Assembly (NCBI RefSeq): GCF_000176035.2
Contig: NC_015675.1
Span: forward strand, 5,398,001-5,462,000
DNA length: 64,000 bases
Origin: Mesorhizobium opportunistum WSM2075
GTDB taxonomy: Bacteria; Pseudomonadota; Alphaproteobacteria; Rhizobiales; Rhizobiaceae
Reading direction: 5' to 3'
Shown here: in pieces, positions 62,796 to 64,000 of the stretch
How the letters are laid out: every line of letters starts with the position of its first letter
Position numbering within the stretch: position 1 is the stretch's first letter
Notes under the pieces: generated by a model
Databases searched by the model: none
The model's input: the letters and a program-made list of their open reading frames with translations, nothing else
Told to the model about the DNA's origin: nothing
Program-made: the position numbers and the translations under genes

Positions 62796-63833
62796 ATGAC
62801 AACAGGCGGCGCGCGCTCGAATATGATAGCTGGGGTGGCATTCCTGGCGATGACGGCATTGTCGCTCGCCTTGTTGGCCGGATTCCTCGGCACGCTGCAT
62901 CCGGCCTTCGATTCCTTCTCGCATTTTCGCCTTCACCTGTGCCTGCTGATCGCGCTTCTGGCGTTGCCGCTGCTTGCCAGCTCGTTTCGGCTGCAAGCGG
63001 CCGTGGCGCTGCTCTTTGCGATCGCCAGCGTCGCCACGACGATGAGTACGCTGCCGCGCCTTTGGCCTGTGCAAGCGGTCGCCAAGCCCGTCGATCAGAT
63101 CGTCTACCACCTGCTGCAGATGAATTTGCGCTACGACAATCCGACGCCGAAAAAGGTTCTTTCGCTGATTGGCCGAACCAACCCCGACGTGATCACGCTC
63201 GACGAGGTGTCGGCGATGTGGGAGACCGAGCTCGGTTACATCACCAGCGCCTACCCATACCGGATCCTCTGCCCCTACCCCAATGGCGTGTTCGGGGTGG
63301 CGTTGCTGTCGCGGCGGCCCTTTGCCGCCGACAGCGCGCCGCATTGCGAGCCGCGGGGCGCGATGGCGATCGCAACGGTCGATTTCGGCGGCACCGCCGT
63401 CAACGTCGCGGCCATCCACCTCAGTTGGCCATGGCCGCGCGAGCAGAACTGGCAGATCGGTGAGCTCTCGAATTCGATTTCCTCGCTCGGCGAAACCGCC
63501 ATCATGGCCGGCGATTGCAACGCCGTGCCGTGGAGTGCGGCGGTGCGGCGGGTCGCCTCCCTCGGCGGGCTGACCGTCATGCCGTCAGCGGGACCGACGT
63601 GGCTCTACATCAAGCTGCCGGACGTGCTGCGGCGCTTTGCGGGACTGCCGATCGACCAGGTGTTCAGCAAGGGCGGGGTGACCGTTCATTCCGCGACGCG
63701 GCTGGAAGACACCGGCTCGGACCATCTGCCCGTGCTGGTCGAGTTCTCGGTTCGCTCCGCTGAGAAGCAGCCTGAGGATAGGCACGCCACGGCGCTCGCG
63801 GCGAGCGCCTTGCCAGCCGAGCCGCAAGGCTGA
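62796..63833 (+). CDS. endonuclease/exonuclease/phosphatase-family membrane protein
   Basis: A 345-residue protein with two or three N-terminal hydrophobic helices (GVAFLAMTALSLALLAGFLG; LHLCLLIALLALPLLASSF) and a C-terminal EEP domain: LLQMNLRYDN, VITLDEVSAMWE with Glu, VAAIHLSWPWPREQN, IMAGDCNAVPW with Asp and Asn, and GSDHLPVLVEF with the catalytic His. Likely a periplasm-facing phosphodiesterase or nuclease. The start at 62796 is preferred over 62688, since upstream codons show no family resemblance. Confidence 0.83.
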   Translation: MTTGGARSNMIAGVAFLAMTALSLALLAGFLGTLHPAFDSFSHFRLHLCLLIALLALPLLASSFRLQAAVALLFAIASVATTMSTLPRLWPVQAVAKPVDQIVYHLLQMNLRYDNPTPKKVLSLIGRTNPDVITLDEVSAMWETELGYITSAYPYRILCPYPNGVFGVALLSRRPFAADSAPHCEPRGAMAIATVDFGGTAVNVAAIHLSWPWPREQNWQIGELSNSISSLGETAIMAGDCNAVPWSAAVRRVASLGGLTVMPSAGPTWLYIKLPDVLRRFAGLPIDQVFSKGGVTVHSATRLEDTGSDHLPVLVEFSVRSAEKQPEDRHATALAASALPAEPQG

Positions 63834-63862
63834 CGCTTCAGCCGAGCCAAGCACTCGCTCGT

Positions 63863-64000
63863 TCATGGTTTTCGGATCAAGGCCGCGATCAGATGCTCGA
63901 CGTGGCCGCCGCGGCTATGCTCGCGCCGATCGAAGGCGTTTTGTCTGGCCTCATATTCGGCGTAGACCGCCTGGATGCGACGCCGGGCCTCGCGGCGCGT
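63863..64000 (-). CDS. partial hypothetical protein (C-terminus only)
   Basis: The reading frame enters from the right edge and ends with TGA at 63863-63865. The 45 visible residues are charged and helical (IQAVYAEYEARQNAFDRREH) and end HLIAALIRKP. The open frame and helical composition suggest a real gene end, but no family can be named from this fragment. Confidence 0.4.
   Translation of the reverse strand, partial: TRREARRRIQAVYAEYEARQNAFDRREHSRGGHVEHLIAALIRKP

Overview
The window is GC-rich, densely coded chromosomal DNA of an alphaproteobacterium in the Hyphomicrobiales (Rhizobiales), most likely Mesorhizobium or a close relative. Support comes from the backbone order rpoZ-rsh-pyrE-acpS-lepB-rnc-era with recO close by, three Omp2-type porins, TIGR02301 and DUF2062 proteins, and short palindromic intergenic repeats of a kind I associate with this genus. 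The genus call is inference from gene content. I see no rRNA, CRISPR array, plasmid origin or complete insertion sequence.

Layout. 0.1-9.1 kb: small proteins, an SOS-associated peptidase, a Nudix hydrolase, dihydroorotase (pyrC), ygfZ, an HD phosphohydrolase and a PAS-GGDEF-EAL signalling protein. 9.1-16.3 kb: a fatty acid desaturase divergent from a LysR regulator, an unusual operon (GNAT-C39 peptidase fusion, RimK-like ATP-grasp ligase, DUF3303), an ECF sigma/anti-sigma pair and a VapBC toxin-antitoxin pair. 16.3-20.4 kb: a large DUF2339 membrane protein, a PaaI thioesterase and recO. 20.4-24.9 kb: an accessory block (porin 1, CPBP protease, winged-helix/TPR protein) between recO and era. 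24.9-32.7 kb: the core cluster era, rnc, lepB, acpS, DUF2062, a VOC protein, pyrE, rsh and rpoZ. 33-41.7 kb: NYN protein, uracil-DNA glycosylase, Lrp/EamA pair, GH25 lysozyme, smpB, dapA, lytic transglycosylase and an alpha/beta hydrolase. 41.7-50 kb: a lone tyrosine integrase, porins 2 and 3 flanking a GIY-YIG gene and tRNA-Ser(GCT), and two tandem TPR-sulfotransferases. 50-59 kb: an aminotransferase, a broken acylphosphatase next to a repeat element, a leucine/isovalerate catabolic cluster (tetR, ivd, mccB, mccA) and a convergent branched-chain amino acid binding protein. 59-64 kb: a Sel1 protein, a DUF2147 protein, two small membrane peptides, AMP nucleosidase and an endonuclease/exonuclease/phosphatase-fold protein.

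How the genes work together. The core cluster joins the stringent response (rsh, rpoZ), pyrimidine synthesis (pyrE; pyrC lies elsewhere in the window), protein secretion (lepB), acyl-carrier activation (acpS) and RNA/ribosome maturation (rnc, era). The isovaleryl cluster converts isovaleryl-CoA to methylglutaconyl-CoA, and the nearby periplasmic binding protein may supply its amino acid source.

The best candidates for undescribed biology are the GNAT-C39/RimK/DUF3303 operon (a possible peptide- or protein-modifying amidoligase system), the paired TPR-sulfotransferases with a shared leader, the small hairpin that presents the Shine-Dalgarno sequence in all three porin leaders, and a family of two-tier palindromic repeats, one copy of which supplies the ribosome binding site and start codon of a gene.
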